Of a stretch of 64,000 nucleotides of DNA, positions 9,316 through 17,158 are shown piece after piece (position 1 is the first letter of the stretch; each line of letters opens with the position of its first letter). The position numbers were made by a program, and so were the translations under genes. Origin of the DNA: Methylobacterium durans (GTDB lineage: Bacteria > Pseudomonadota > Alphaproteobacteria > Rhizobiales > Beijerinckiaceae); contig NZ_CP029550.1 in assembly GCF_003173715.1 (NCBI RefSeq), forward strand, positions 6,464,001 to 6,528,000. The letters run 5' to 3'. The notes under the pieces were generated by a model. The model did no database searches. It had not been told where the DNA came from and worked only from the letters and a program-made list of their open reading frames with translations.

Positions 9316-9750
9316 GTGATCAAGAGAGTGATGCTGGCACTGGCCCTGGCTGCGGGCCTTTTCGTGAGCGCGCCTGAGAGGGGGTCGGCGGCGAACTTCG
9401 GCACCGCTGCGGGTCTCGCAACCTCACTCGACAGCAACCTCGTCGAGGTTCGCTATCATCGTCATTGGCGGCGTCATCATCGGCATCGCTGGCACCGTCA
9501 TCGGCACCATCGGCACTGGCACCACCGCCGCCATCATCACCATCACTGGCATCATCGGCGCCATCACCGCCACGGGCACTATCGTCATGGTTTCCGTCAT
9601 GCTCGGCATGGGCATGGTTTGCACCCGCAGCGGCACCTCAATTTCGATAGCCACGTGCAGCGTTCAAGTGCCGCTCAGCCTGCTCACCACTGGCAAGAGC
9701 CAACGAGGTCCGGCGTGGCTCATCCCACTCTGACGCCGAAGCTGTACTGA
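9316..9750 (+). CDS. Secreted histidine-rich protein
   Basis: The best start is GTG 9316 with GGAGA five bases upstream, giving about 144 residues. It begins with a signal peptide (basic KR, hydrophobic MLALALAAGLFVS, likely cleavage near GSAA). The mature region has long runs of His with Arg and Trp at roughly residues 40-95, then a polar Gln/Ser/Pro tail. Such runs can bind transition metals, but no enzyme fold is evident. It is followed by another His/aromatic-rich secreted protein in the same direction. Confidence 0.7.
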   Translation: MIKRVMLALALAAGLFVSAPERGSAANFGTAAGLATSLDSNLVEVRYHRHWRRHHRHRWHRHRHHRHWHHRRHHHHHWHHRRHHRHGHYRHGFRHARHGHGLHPQRHLNFDSHVQRSSAAQPAHHWQEPTRSGVAHPTLTPKLY

Positions 9751-9857
9751 CGTTGCGGTCAGAATTGGCTGATGCGGGCAGCCATGGAGCCGACCGCATT
9801 CTGAGGCGTGGTGGCGATGCGTAGACGTGCAGGTGCAAGCTTGTGCATCGACGGCGC

Positions 9858-9883
9858 GGAACAACAATCGGCCGCCTGACGTT
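9858..9883 (+). promoter_or_regulatory. Candidate EcfG (general stress) promoter
   Basis: GGAAC at 9858-9862 and CGTT at 9880-9883 are separated by 17 bases, matching the alphaproteobacterial EcfG-type consensus (GGAAC, 16-17 bases, CGTT). It lies about 30 bases before the AGGAGG-led start of the aromatic/His-rich secreted protein. Confidence 0.6.
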
Positions 9884-9911
9884 CCTGAGCCCACATCCTC
9901 AGGAGGTTGCC

Positions 9912-10361
9912 ATGCGCTTTAGTCGCATCGTCATCTCACTGGCCCTCGCACTCGGCCTCGGCTCGGCGGTCCAAGCCAAGCCACAGGCCCGCATCGACCA
10001 GCACATCGCTCAACCCGCGCCGCCAACAACTTGGACGGGCTGGGGGTACTTTGGGCACAGGCGCCATGTCGGCTGGTATCGGCACCGTGGCTACGGCTTC
10101 CGGACCGTGCACTACGGTTACCGTCCGGCGTATTACCGCCCAGTGTACTATCGACCAGTCTATTACGGCTATCGGCGCTACGGCTGGCATCGTCGGCATT
10201 ACTGGCACCGCTACGGCTGGTACCGGCCGCGCCACCATTGGCATCGTTACGGCTGGTATCACCGGCCGCATTACTGGCGCCACTATGGCTGGCACCGGCA
10301 TCACTGGCGGCACTACGGATGGCATCGCCATCATTACCGCCACGCTCGGTTCGGGTACTGA
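9912..10361 (+). CDS. Secreted Tyr/His/Trp/Arg-rich protein
   Basis: The start at 9912 follows AGGAGG by six bases and gives 149 residues. A clear signal peptide (MRFSRIVISLALALGLGSAVQA) is followed by a polar stretch. From about residue 50 the protein repeats short Tyr/Arg/Trp/His units (YRPVYYRP, RYGWYRP, WHRYGWY, HYGWHRH) to the end. The repeat period is about 6-12 residues. It has no recognisable catalytic domain and could be a metal-binding or surface-associated protein. An EcfG-like promoter lies immediately upstream and a GC hairpin immediately downstream. Confidence 0.72.
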   Translation: MRFSRIVISLALALGLGSAVQAKPQARIDQHIAQPAPPTTWTGWGYFGHRRHVGWYRHRGYGFRTVHYGYRPAYYRPVYYRPVYYGYRRYGWHRRHYWHRYGWYRPRHHWHRYGWYHRPHYWRHYGWHRHHWRHYGWHRHHYRHARFGY

Positions 10362-10369
10362 AGCTGGAG

Positions 10370-10391
10370 GCTGGCAGGCGTGCCTGCCAGC
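10370..10391 (+). terminator. Strong GC hairpin after the aromatic/His-rich gene
   Basis: A perfect 10-bp inverted repeat (GCTGGCAGGC / GCCTGCCAGC) with a two-base centre lies nine bases past the stop codon. No T-run follows, so termination is plausible but not certain. The rest of 10392-10672 shows nothing I can support. Confidence 0.5.
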
Positions 10392-10672
10392 ACCATTGTC
10401 AGGTCGCCATTCTGCGAAACAGCTCGCCGAAGCACGGCTAACTCCCGCTCGTGAGGCTCGCTCTCGTGAAGGCTGAGCGCTAGAGTGCACGGCTGACCGG
10501 CTGTGTTGGTCGCCTGAACTATCTGTATCGCTGCGCTGTACCACTTCTGACAAATTGCCGCTCAGGGGGTACGGCCGCCGGTCAAATGCCCTTCCACTCG
10601 GGACTTGGCCACATTCTGTCCACGTGACGCCGCTCAGTTGCACCTCGGGTTGGGGCAATTCAGGAGCGCGTA

Positions 10673-10921
10673 ATGTATGCTCTTCACGCTGCTTCAGGGT
10701 CAGCGGCTTGTTCGAAGATGGTCGCAGCCGAGCGTCCAGCCCCTGATCTCGACCGGCAAGCAATTGGCTGTGTCGTTATAAGCGTTGCATCCGGTCTGCG
10801 CGATGTGCTTCCTGTGCGAGAAGGTGAGCCGCTACCGGCAAAGTTCGACCCGCTGATCCAGCGGCTGACGAGCGGCCCTCTTGGCCGCCGCAGGACACCC
10901 TCTCGCCAAAAGGCCGCGTGA
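10673..10921 (+). CDS. NepR-like anti-sigma factor
   Basis: An 82-residue protein with an AGGAGC ribosome binding site before the ATG. The segment LRDVLPVREGEPLPAKFDPL followed by IQRL aligns without gaps to the NepR core pattern (LR..Y....EP.P..F..LL..L). That core is the helix-turn-helix pair that binds EcfG sigma factors. The Tyr normally found in helix 1 is Leu here. The C-terminal tail is basic. NepR proteins sequester EcfG until phosphorylated PhyR removes them. It is isolated here, with an IS3 remnant downstream and the NepR-EcfG fusion far away at 57.6 kb. The alternative is an unrelated small helical protein. Confidence 0.55.
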   Translation: MYALHAASGSAACSKMVAAERPAPDLDRQAIGCVVISVASGLRDVLPVREGEPLPAKFDPLIQRLTSGPLGRRRTPSRQKAA

Positions 10922-11008
10922 CCGCCCCGCTGACCGGCGAGAGCATGCCGATGCCCGCTTTGAGCGAGCAGAGCTACGCTGGAGCTACATCAAACTCAGC
11001 TGGTGACC

Positions 11009-11413
11009 TGACCGGCATTTTGGACCGAGCCAGTTGCGAGGCTACTGCATGGTAGCGGCCATGGGTCGGCGGAAGGCCAGATCCGGGAAGCTGACGGGCG
11101 CGGGCGGTCGATACCCCAAGGACGAGTGCGGCCGGACGCGGTTGTAATTGGCTTGCCAAAGCCCGATCACAGCTTGTGCCTCTTTGAGCGAGTAGAAGAT
11201 CTCCTGGCGCAGGCACTCGTCGCGCAGCTCTGCTCGCAGATGCCCGCCTCTTTGCAGGCAATGGCGATGCTCTTGCCCTGGGCTGTCTGCACCTCGATCT
11301 GGCGCAACGTCAGCACCACCTGCTCGGCACTCGGCCTCTGTCCTCTCCTCATTTCCAGCTCCTCCGATCCTGGCTGATCCTCGCAATCAGCCCGGTCCAA
11401 AGCCAGCCGGTCA
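11009..11413 (-). mobile_element. Internally deleted IS3-family element (about 405 bp)
   Basis: Inverted ends TGACCGGC...TTTGGACCG at 11009 and the matching end at 11413 enclose only the start of orfA and the end of orfB. Imperfect end identity continues inward for about 30 bases (TTGGACCG, then GCCAGTTGCGAGG against GCTGATTGCGAGG). The middle of the transposase is missing, so it could move only in trans. A broken copy of the same end occurs at 62288-62385. Confidence 0.75.
11042..11352 (-). pseudogene. IS3-family transposase remnant (orfA start joined to orfB end)
   Basis: From 11352 the frame encodes an IS3/IS911-type OrfA N-terminus (RPSAEQVVLTLRQIEVQ ... ACKEAGICEQS). It then switches frame into the OrfB C-terminus (DECLRQEIFYSLKEAQ ... 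NYNRVRPHSSLGYRPP). The HTH remainder and the DD of the DDE integrase core are deleted; only the region around the final catalytic portion persists. Not functional. Confidence 0.8.
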
Positions 11414-11611
11414 GGTCACATCACACCCATCAGGCAAACGAGGCTGCCAGTGACAGCTCCCAGCTATTTTCTAAAGTATAAGCTTATGGAGCCTCGCCGC
11501 TTGCGATGATCGCGCGGCGCTGGAGCACAGAAGCCGTAGGGGGCCGCGCCGTGCATGATCGTTATTCGGGTCACCTCCCGCCGAGGTTACCTCACATCAT
11601 GAAGCCAAGCT

Positions 11612-12082
11612 TTAGTCTCGCTTCGACAAGCCGTACCGCTCAAGAACCTTGAGCAGGATCAGAACTGCAAAGGCAAAGCCCATCGCCACCGCGAGCAGCT
11701 TGAACTGTGCCGCTCCTGCCACGATGCCTGCCGACGCTGCGAGCCAGATGCTGGCTGCCGTGGTCAGGTTCTTCACGTCGCGCTGAGCCACGAAGATCGT
11801 GCCGGCCGCGATGAAGCCGATGGCCTGTGCCAAACCCTGGATCACACGAAGCGGATCTGCATCGCCGCCGTGCGCCCGCACGTCCGCATACATGCTCAAG
11901 GCCGAAGCCGTGATCAGGGCCGAGCTGAGACTGACAAGCGAGTGGGTCTTGAGGCCCGCGTCCTTGCCGCGCAACTCGCGCTCAAATCCCAGCAGGAGCC
12001 CACACAGCGTCGCCGCGCCCAGCCGCAGCAGGATCTCAGACAAGGGCAACGCTGTCGCGTCGGGCAGCATCTCAGTCCTCAA
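11612..12082 (-). CDS. MgtC/SapB-family membrane protein
   Basis: A 156-residue inner-membrane protein with the MgtC N-terminal signature: LGAATLCGLLLGFERELRGKDAGLKTH, continuing SLVSLSSAL. Four to five hydrophobic helices follow, including GFIAAGTIFV and the segment NLTTAASIWLAASAGIVAGA. It matches the transmembrane part of MgtC and lacks the C-terminal ACT-like domain of the longer homologues. MgtC proteins are linked to growth under low magnesium and modulate membrane ATPase activity; the role here is inferred. It lies 30 bases downstream of the porin gene on the same strand and may be transcribed with it. Confidence 0.88.
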   Translation of the reverse strand: MRTEMLPDATALPLSEILLRLGAATLCGLLLGFERELRGKDAGLKTHSLVSLSSALITASALSMYADVRAHGGDADPLRVIQGLAQAIGFIAAGTIFVAQRDVKNLTTAASIWLAASAGIVAGAAQFKLLAVAMGFAFAVLILLKVLERYGLSKRD

Positions 12083-12112
12083 TTCCCTTCATCGTGTCCA
12101 TGGCGCGTGGGG

Positions 12113-13417
12113 CTACCAGTAGAGCTGCAGCCGGAACTCGGCGATGTCAGCGTCGATGTCCCGGCCACTCACCGCGGGAGAGCCATCGGCGTCGGCGTGG
12201 ATGTAGTTGGCCATCAGGCGGATGTTCTTGTCAGGATACCAGTTCACGCCCGCCGTCCAGTTGCGCTCGACACCGCCGGTGATCACACCGTCCTTGAGGT
12301 CGAGAAAGCTGAAGCGGGCGGCAAGCTCGAACACGCCGATGCCGCCGCGGCTCACCCGCTGCTCCTCACCGACCTGGACGCCTTTGAAGATGGCGAGATC
12401 GGCGCCGTAATCGGTCTTGAGCTGGTAACGGCGGCCCTTGCCGTTGATGACCCACGCGCCCTCAACGTAGCCCCCCTCGAAGCTGGCGCCCGGCAGCAGA
12501 CCGTCGCGCCCGAATTCCGCTCGGATGTACTCGCCCTGCAGCCGGAAGGGGCCGTTCTGATAGGCTGCCTCAAGGCCGAGGCGGGCCAGATCGGCCGCGT
12601 TCCGGATGGCGCGGGTGTTGATCAGGCTGGTCTGGAAGACGAACGCCTCCGGCTTTGACGAGAAGGAAGGGCTGCGATCGTTCTGGTCATAGGAGCGGAA
12701 GCTGCCGGCGAGCCCGAGATGGAGCACCTCCGTCTCGCTCAGGATTGGAGCGTACGTGGCGCGCACTGTACCGGCGATGCTGCCGAGCTCGACACCGGTG
12801 TTGATGTTGCCGCCGAACACGCCGCCCGTCAGCGTCCAGCGCTCGCCATACCCCGCGACAGCAAAGCCCGTGTTGCGGGCCGGCACGAGTGCGTCGGGCA
12901 GCGCACGCTCGACGAAGGTCGTGTTGTTGTCGCTGATCAGCTGCTGCAGGCTGAACGGCTCCTTGAAGTTGCCGAGCGAGACGACTAACCCGTCGATGCC
13001 GCGATAGCCGATCGCCGCATCCTGGATCGGCGTTCGGTCGTTGTTGACGTCGTACTGGAAGGCGAGTTCGACCGCGTCGTTGATCGTCAGGTAGGTCTCG
13101 ATCCAGGCGCGCCGGACCTCGATGTTGGGGCCGAACCCGTCGGCGATCCGCGGGCTGGTGCCGCCGAAGGCGGGATCGAGGTGCAGGCGGCCTCCAATCC
13201 GGAACTTCACCGCATCGTCGGCCGACTTAACCGTGATGCCCCGCTCGTTGAGGCTGACGCCTGGGATGCCAAGATCCATCTGGACGAAGCGCGGCACAGG
13301 AGGCGGGGATCCGGTGTCGGCGGCAAGGCTTGGAGCGGTGACGCCCACGAACACAACAGCATAGCTTGCCGTGGTGGCTAAGCGCCGAGGCTGTCTGAAG
13401 AAACGGCGCTTCATCAC
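12113..13417 (-). CDS. OprO/OprP-family outer-membrane porin
   Basis: A 434-residue precursor with an N-terminal signal sequence (basic KRRFFRQPRR, hydrophobic core, cleavage near SLAAD). The mature chain is mostly amphipathic beta strands and ends in the aromatic RLQLYW typical of outer-membrane beta barrels. The pattern GITVKSADDAVKFRIGGRLH, and WTAGVNWYPDKNIRLMANY near the C-terminus, are those of the phosphate-selective porin O/P family. Substrate is uncertain: family members take up phosphate, polyphosphate or other anions. Located upstream of the MgtC-like gene on the same strand. Confidence 0.88.
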   Translation of the reverse strand: MMKRRFFRQPRRLATTASYAVVFVGVTAPSLAADTGSPPPVPRFVQMDLGIPGVSLNERGITVKSADDAVKFRIGGRLHLDPAFGGTSPRIADGFGPNIEVRRAWIETYLTINDAVELAFQYDVNNDRTPIQDAAIGYRGIDGLVVSLGNFKEPFSLQQLISDNNTTFVERALPDALVPARNTGFAVAGYGERWTLTGGVFGGNINTGVELGSIAGTVRATYAPILSETEVLHLGLAGSFRSYDQNDRSPSFSSKPEAFVFQTSLINTRAIRNAADLARLGLEAAYQNGPFRLQGEYIRAEFGRDGLLPGASFEGGYVEGAWVINGKGRRYQLKTDYGADLAIFKGVQVGEEQRVSRGGIGVFELAARFSFLDLKDGVITGGVERNWTAGVNWYPDKNIRLMANYIHADADGSPAVSGRDIDADIAEFRLQLYW

Positions 13418-13618
13418 GGATTATTGCCTTGGAAACCTGCGGTCAGGACCTTCTTCTCCCGCACCTCCGAAGTCACTGTCCTCGACGGTACGCGACCGCT
13501 GTTCCTCGACCACTGCGGTTTATGGGTGACACGCGCTGAACACTGGTGGTGTTGCCTAACACCAGTCGGCGAACGTCCGCTTCAGAGAAGTCGCTGGGGC
13601 GGGCTGAAAGACCGGAAT

Positions 13619-15158
13619 GGGCGGATTTCGTTGAAAAACTCGCGGTTGGCCTGGATTGAGATTTGACCGGGTGCTTGGCCGGGGGGCTCCCGCCAGCCGG
13701 TCAGGCTAGGCTCGGCTGCCCCAGCGGGATCAGCTTGGCCAGCTTCCGTAGGTTCTGGGCGGCGGCCGCGAGGTGGAACTCGTCTCGGGCCCCGTCTGGC
13801 CCCCGCAACCGAAGCCGATCCAGCCGCAGGATCCGCTTAAGGTGGGCAAACAGCATCTCGACCTTCTTGCGCTCACGCCGCGAGGTACGGCCCGCCTCCG
13901 AGGCGCAGATGTCGCGCGCCATCTGCCGGGCGCCCTCGTGGATCGAGCGTGGGATCTTGCGGGCGGATGCGTTGGGGCAGCATCGTGGCTTCAGCGCGCA
14001 AGCTTCGCAGTCGTACTTGCTCGCGCGGTAGCGCAGCATCCCGTCTGCGTCGACGAGCGGGGGCGGTGACCGATAGACCTTCTGGCGTTGCCGCAGGTGC
14101 TTGCCGGCCGGGCAGGTGTAGGCGTCGGCGCCAGGGTCGTAGGTGAAGGCCGACCGGCTGAAGGTGCCGTCGCGGCGCTCGGACTTATCGAAGACGGGGA
14201 TGTGCGGCTCGATGCCCTGCTCGTGGGCGAGCCAGCCCAGCATCGCGGCCGAGCCGTAACCGCTGTCACCGGCGAGCCGGGCCGGGTAGAGGTCGAAGCG
14301 CTCGCGCGAGCGCACGATCATGCGCTTGGCGGCCGTGACCTCGGCCTGCCGGATCGCGGTGGTCGGCTCGACGTCCACGATGACCGCGTGGTCGAGGTCG
14401 ATCAGGTAGTTGGCCGCGTAGGCGAAGTAGGCCAGCCCACCGTCCGCACCCGTCCAGCGCGCGGCCGGGTCGGCGGGGGAAACGAGCTTAGGCACGACCG
14501 GCGTCGCAGCTCCGAACGCGGCGTCGTCGAGCACAGCCAGGTACTCCCGGGCGGCGCGGCTGACGCTCTCGGGTGGCAGGCCGTTCGTACCCTCAACACC
14601 CTTCTGCCGGTTGGCATCAGCCTTGATAAGGCTGGCGTCGACCGCGAAGCCCTCGCCGCCCACGAGCCCCTCGGCGATGCAGCGGGCGAGCACGGTCTCG
14701 AACAAGCAGCGCAGCAGGTCGCTGTCGCGGAAGCGGCCATGGCGGTTCTTGGAGAAGGTCGAATGGTCCGGCACCCGGCCGTCGAGCCCGAGCCGGCAGA
14801 ACCAGCGATAGGCGAGATTGAGGTGGACCTCGTCGCACAGGCGGCGCTCGGATCGGATGCCGAAGCAGTAGCCGATGAGCAGCATGCGGATCATCAACTC
14901 GGGGTCGACCGAGGGCCGGCCCGTCGAGCTGTAGAACGGCTGCAGGTGCGCGCGTAGACCCGACAGGTCAACGAAGCGGTCGATGGCGCGCAGCAGATGG
15001 TCGGCTGGGATATGTGTATCGAGCGAGAACTCGTAGAACAGGGCACCCTGCTCGACTTGCCGAGGTCCCATCATCTGCTTCGGTCTCCGTCTCTCGACAG
15101 AAGTGAATCACCTCACGACTACCGCCGCAACACCCGAGTTTTTCAACACAATCGGCCG
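13619..15158 (-). mobile_element. IS1182-family insertion sequence
   Basis: The transposase is bracketed by inverted repeats whose 12-base core TTGAAAAACTCG is perfect (13631-13642 and its complement at 15135-15146). Weaker identity extends about 12 bases further out (8 of 12). Outer limits are approximate and no target duplication was identified. Confidence 0.75.
13701..15074 (-). CDS. IS1182-family transposase
   Basis: A 457-residue, apparently intact transposase. The N-terminal DUF772-like part (FVDLSGLRAHLQPFYSSTGR, PSVDPELMIRMLLIGYCFGI) and the PDHSTFSKNRHGRF segment are typical of IS1182. The catalytic D's are in VDASLIKADAN and LAGDSGYGSA, with the E region near RTSRRERKKVEMLFAHLKR. 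A Cys-rich insert (DCEACALKPRCCP) precedes the last catalytic part, as in this family. Uninterrupted, so possibly active. Confidence 0.93.
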   Translation of the reverse strand: MMGPRQVEQGALFYEFSLDTHIPADHLLRAIDRFVDLSGLRAHLQPFYSSTGRPSVDPELMIRMLLIGYCFGIRSERRLCDEVHLNLAYRWFCRLGLDGRVPDHSTFSKNRHGRFRDSDLLRCLFETVLARCIAEGLVGGEGFAVDASLIKADANRQKGVEGTNGLPPESVSRAAREYLAVLDDAAFGAATPVVPKLVSPADPAARWTGADGGLAYFAYAANYLIDLDHAVIVDVEPTTAIRQAEVTAAKRMIVRSRERFDLYPARLAGDSGYGSAAMLGWLAHEQGIEPHIPVFDKSERRDGTFSRSAFTYDPGADAYTCPAGKHLRQRQKVYRSPPPLVDADGMLRYRASKYDCEACALKPRCCPNASARKIPRSIHEGARQMARDICASEAGRTSRRERKKVEMLFAHLKRILRLDRLRLRGPDGARDEFHLAAAAQNLRKLAKLIPLGQPSLA

Positions 15159-15562
15159 AAAGCTGCCGGTCTGTTTCTCGGCACAGAATTGCAGAAGCGG
15201 GATTCGTTTCGGTTCAGGCAGCCGTCTCAAAGCGGTCCTAGACAGACCTTCGAGTTGCATTTGGTGAAGAGCTGCTTGCGATGCCTGAGCAATTCTTCGC
15301 CTAAGGCTGAGATCACTCGATCTGGGGCGCACCGACCTCGTTCTGACGGTGATTAAATCTCAACGACGCCCGCCGCTTCAAAGCGCGAAGATATCCTTGT
15401 GGAATATTGGCCTGATTTGGCATGTAACTCAGGGACCAGCAGAGGCAGCAAAGTGCTACCTCGTGGTCATTGTAGGCAAGCTAGTTAAGACTGGGGCGCT
15501 CGTTCAGGCCGAAGTGGCACCAGGCGGAGCAGTGGGCGGTCCGGTGATCGCCCATCAGCAGG
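15159..15562. other. Gap with a decayed intergenic repeat
   Basis: No gene is supported between the IS1182 end and the cytochrome gene. Bases 15169-15219 resemble 40493-40543 (shared GTCTG-TTC and GCAGAAGCGG-ATTCGT blocks), suggesting a diverged intergenic repeat. Confidence 0.4.
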
Positions 15563-15874
15563 TCAATACGCCTCGGTCAGGTAGGCGGCGATGGCCTTGC
15601 CGGCCGCCTCGTCGATCGGGGCGTGGTAGACCTTGATCATCTTGGTCACCTCGGATTCCCAGAACGCCCGGCCCTTCTTCGGCGGCTGCATCGCGATGTA
15701 ATCGACCGAGTGGCAGCTCAGGCAGTTGGTCTGCGCCGCCTCGAAGCCGGTCTCGTGGCCGGAGGGCGCCGGACGCAGCTGCGCCGTCGCTTCCGGGAGG
15801 TCGTAGGTCTTCGGGCCGGCCAGGGCCGCACCGGCGGCGAGGACCAGGAAGGCGGCGATCAGGATGCGCGTCAT
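15563..15874 (-). CDS. sorB: SorB-like cytochrome c subunit of sulfite dehydrogenase
   Basis: A 103-residue periplasmic c-type cytochrome with a signal peptide (ILIAAFLVLAAGAALAG) and one haem site CLSCH at residues 51-55; Met62 (YIAMQPP) is a likely axial ligand. It starts 12 bases after the molybdoenzyme gene on the same strand. Size and pairing match SorB, which takes electrons from the molybdenum subunit SorA during sulfite oxidation. It is the last gene of the sulfoacetate locus and would pass electrons to the respiratory chain. Confidence 0.88.
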   Translation of the reverse strand: MTRILIAAFLVLAAGAALAGPKTYDLPEATAQLRPAPSGHETGFEAAQTNCLSCHSVDYIAMQPPKKGRAFWESEVTKMIKVYHAPIDEAAGKAIAAYLTEAY

Positions 15875-15886
15875 CGTCCACTCCCC

Positions 15887-17092
15887 TCAGGCCGCCCGCA
15901 CGCGGGTGGTCTCGACCACGTTGCGCAGGTACCCGGCCGAGTTCCAGCGCGGCTCCAGGGGCTGCGTCGCCCCGTCGTTCCCGGTCGCCCGGACCCGGAT
16001 CGCGTGAGCGCCGGGCGGCAGGTCGGCCTGCAGCATCCAGGGCCGGAACGCGTAGCGCCCGAGATCCGGCCCGAGCTTCGCCTCGCTCCAGGTGCGGCCG
16101 TCGTCGAGGGAGACCGCGACCGCCCGGATGCCCGAGCCGCCGTCGAAGGCGATGCCGCGCAACGGCGTCGGACCCGCCTTCACAGTGGCGCCGTCCGCGA
16201 GGTTCGTCAGGAAGGATCGGATCGTGAAACGGTTGATCGGCACGGTGCCGGAGGCCGGCTTGCCGGGCTCGGTGCAGGCGCAGTCGTTGTCCGGGATGCG
16301 GTAGGCCGTCTTCATCCAGAAGCCCTCGTAGGGCTTGTCGAGCACGGTGACGCCGTTGAGGTGCTTGACCCAGTAGGTCCCGTAATAGCCCGGCACGACG
16401 AGGCGCAGCGGATACCCGTTCAGCCAGGGCAGGTCCTCGCCGTTCATCGACCACGCGAGCATCACCTCGCCGTCGCGGGCGTGATCGAGTTGGAGGGTCT
16501 TGGCGAAATCCGGCGTCTCCGGGACGACCGGTCCGTCGAGCCCCTCGAACAGCACCTGCACGGCGCCCGCCTTCACGCCGGCCTTGTCGAGCACGGCTCT
16601 CAGCGGCACGCCCGCCCAGCGGGCGCAGCCCATGGCGCCGTTGGCGAGTTGCCCGCCCGCCATGCGCGGCTCGAAGAAGCCGCGGGAATTGCCCGAGCAC
16701 TGGTTGACCGCGACGATCTCGGCGCCCGGCATCGCCTTGAGCTCGGCGAGCGACAGGGAAACGGGGTGCTCGACCAGGCCCTTTACCTCGAGACGGAACG
16801 CGTCCGGATCGATCGCGGTCGGGATGTCGGCGAGGTGATAGCGGACGAAGAAGGCATCGTTCGGCGTGATGGCGCCCTCGTCGAAGACCGAGAAGGGCGT
16901 CTCCAGTTGCGGCGGCCGGGCGGTCATCTGCAGGAGCGGGCGCTTGCCCGGATAGGCGACGAGCGGGCGCTCGCCGTTGCCGAAGGGCAGCGTGACGGTC
17001 TCTGCCAGCACCCGCAAGGGCCACAGCGATGCACTGCCTGCAGCGAGCAAGGTGGTCCCCGCGCCTCGCAAGACCTCTCGTCGATGCACCAT
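15887..17092 (-). CDS. sorA: SorA-like sulfite dehydrogenase, molybdopterin subunit
   Basis: A strong GGAGGA site supports the ATG at 17092 (401 residues) rather than the longer frame to 17134. The N-terminus HRREVLRGAGTTLLAAG is a Tat-type signal. The sulfite-oxidase fold follows, with the molybdenum-ligating Cys132 in VNQCSGNSRGFF and substrate-site features GYYGTYWVKHLNGV. A C-terminal Mo-co dimerisation domain begins around residue 285. It oxidises sulfite released by Xsc to sulfate in the periplasm with SorB. The position downstream of the ligase and SauS genes supports a detoxification role. The alternative is a generic sulfite-oxidase-family enzyme. Confidence 0.9.
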   Translation of the reverse strand: MVHRREVLRGAGTTLLAAGSASLWPLRVLAETVTLPFGNGERPLVAYPGKRPLLQMTARPPQLETPFSVFDEGAITPNDAFFVRYHLADIPTAIDPDAFRLEVKGLVEHPVSLSLAELKAMPGAEIVAVNQCSGNSRGFFEPRMAGGQLANGAMGCARWAGVPLRAVLDKAGVKAGAVQVLFEGLDGPVVPETPDFAKTLQLDHARDGEVMLAWSMNGEDLPWLNGYPLRLVVPGYYGTYWVKHLNGVTVLDKPYEGFWMKTAYRIPDNDCACTEPGKPASGTVPINRFTIRSFLTNLADGATVKAGPTPLRGIAFDGGSGIRAVAVSLDDGRTWSEAKLGPDLGRYAFRPWMLQADLPPGAHAIRVRATGNDGATQPLEPRWNSAGYLRNVVETTRVRAA

Positions 17093-17158
17093 GGCTTCCT
17101 CCATTCTCGACGTCAGCCTCATATATGAGGCCACTTATCTTTCTTCGTGCTTGTGATC

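Noticed and set aside
15555..17128. Long open frames on both strands overlapping the SorA/SorB genes
   Set aside because: They lack motifs and ribosome binding sites and are explained by GC-biased codon use in sorA.
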